Assembly: GCA_039908285.1 (NCBI GenBank)
Contig: JAMOBE010000151.1
Location: 1 to 5,884, forward strand
Reading direction: 5' to 3'
Length of the DNA stretch: 5,884 nucleotides
From: JAMOBE01 sp039908285
GTDB taxonomy: Bacteria > Pseudomonadota > Alphaproteobacteria > Rhodospirillales > Rhodospirillaceae
The notes below the pieces were generated by a model that saw only the letters and a program-made list of their open reading frames with translations, had not been told where the DNA came from and did no database searches. A program made the position numbers and the translations under genes. Shown here in pieces: positions 5,374 through 5,884 of this stretch. Numbering within the stretch: the first letter of the stretch is position 1; every line of letters begins with the position of its first letter.

Positions 5374-5884
5374 AACCAATACCACCTCTGCACGTTCCAC
5401 AACGGTATTTCGCCTTTTCGCCCAGGGATGAGGCGAACTACGATGAGTTGTTGCATACGGTGTTCCCGGGGATACGGTATTTTGATCGGCTGGGACACGG
5501 GGAGAACGCCAAGCCGGATCCCCCGCAATTGAGGTTGGTGAGCACTCTCGCCGAATGCAGGAGGCCCTATATCGAAGTTGTGCTCGATCCGGACTGGGAA
5601 CCGACCTGGTTTCAGAGCCCGGGCTATAAGACGACGTGCTGGATTACGGATAATCCCTATCCCAATGCGACCTTCGAGCGCTCGCATGTCCGAGAGGAGC
5701 CGTCGGAGCTGTGGATCGATGGCAAGGCCCGACCGATAGCACCACGTATCAGCGAGGGCCGCATTTATTTCCGTTGCCTGAAGGACGACGCGGCCCAGCG
5801 GCGGCTGGCGGCAAAGGCGATCCGGCTGATCGGTAAGATTGCGACCAACAAGAACATGCAGGAGATCCGCTATCCCTCGCTTGA
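5364..5884 (+). CDS. Hypothetical protein, 3' end missing
   Basis: An open frame of 173 codons runs from ATG 5364 to the window edge without a stop. I do not recognise the family. The product starts MPWKPIPPLHVPQRYFAFSP and is rich in aromatic residues and proline: W79, W82 and W93 within DPDWEPTWFQSPGYKTTCWI, and NPYP at 97-100. Residues 132-173 become basic and probably helical (GRIYFRCLKDDAAQRRLAAKAIRLIGKIATNKN). No signal peptide or membrane helix is visible. Composition differs from the left part of the window: a hand count gives 137 G/C in 240 bases (57%) over 5401-5640, against 99 in 120 over 1-120. Codons such as TAT, TTT, ATA and CGA are used freely. Thirty-eight bases separate it from the stop of the 515-aa gene on the same strand, suggesting co-expression. 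A partner or immunity role is possible but untested. The start could lie further in, though no in-frame ATG follows until M165. Confidence 0.65.
   Translation, partial: MPWKPIPPLHVPQRYFAFSPRDEANYDELLHTVFPGIRYFDRLGHGENAKPDPPQLRLVSTLAECRRPYIEVVLDPDWEPTWFQSPGYKTTCWITDNPYPNATFERSHVREEPSELWIDGKARPIAPRISEGRIYFRCLKDDAAQRRLAAKAIRLIGKIATNKNMQEIRYPSL

Noticed and set aside
3643..5400. 585-codon open frame on the minus strand, covering the whole 515-aa gene
   Set aside because: Its protein is Leu/Arg/Val-rich without recognisable motifs and has no ribosome site. It mirrors codon bias of the plus-strand gene, which has a strong Shine-Dalgarno sequence and a recognisable domain.
5369..5431. ATG 5369 as an alternative start for the last gene
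   Set aside because: This frame (METNTTSARS...) meets a stop after about 20 codons, whereas ATG 5364 stays open to the window edge.
5019..5687. 222-codon minus-strand open frame across the junction and the last gene
   Set aside because: It overlaps two better-supported plus-strand frames and the inverted repeat, and shows no motif or start signal.

Overview
The window reads as chromosomal DNA from a GC-rich, cobalamin-making proteobacterium. An alphaproteobacterium of the Rhodospirillales type is my best guess, from strong G/C bias at third codon positions, a fused CobL-type enzyme of the aerobic B12 pathway, and the style of the HD protein. This is inference; no rRNA or other marker is present. 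No tRNA, rRNA, CRISPR array or insertion sequence was seen.

Left part (1-3636), core metabolism. A 5'-truncated cobL (precorrin-6B C5,15-methyltransferase, decarboxylating) reads rightwards. It meets ade (adenine deaminase, leftward strand) tail to tail, with a 53-base overlap of coding sequence at 1197-1249. Divergently from ade, across about 46 bases, lies a gene for an HD-superfamily phosphohydrolase that carries the residues used by YfbR-type 5'-deoxynucleotidases. The divergent pair could both act in purine salvage (adenine to hypoxanthine; possibly dNMP to deoxynucleoside), but the link is inferred.

Right part (3637-5884), accessory in character. A 141-base gap with small inverted repeats and a TTGACA box precedes a 515-residue protein. 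It has an N-terminal peptidoglycan-binding-like repeat, a long low-complexity linker, a short Gly/Ala-rich hydrophobic stretch and a compact charged C-terminal domain that I cannot assign. Thirty-eight bases further on, on the same strand, an unrecognised protein starts and runs off the window. Its start codon lies inside a perfect 15-bp inverted repeat whose 8-base loop holds a TATACT box. The layout (modular large protein, then a smaller partner in lower-GC DNA) resembles an effector/immunity or similar accessory pair. That is a hypothesis, and it is the most interesting part of the window.

Most other long open frames, including those of 585 and 480 codons antisense to the right-hand gene and to ade, are products of the high GC content and were left out.
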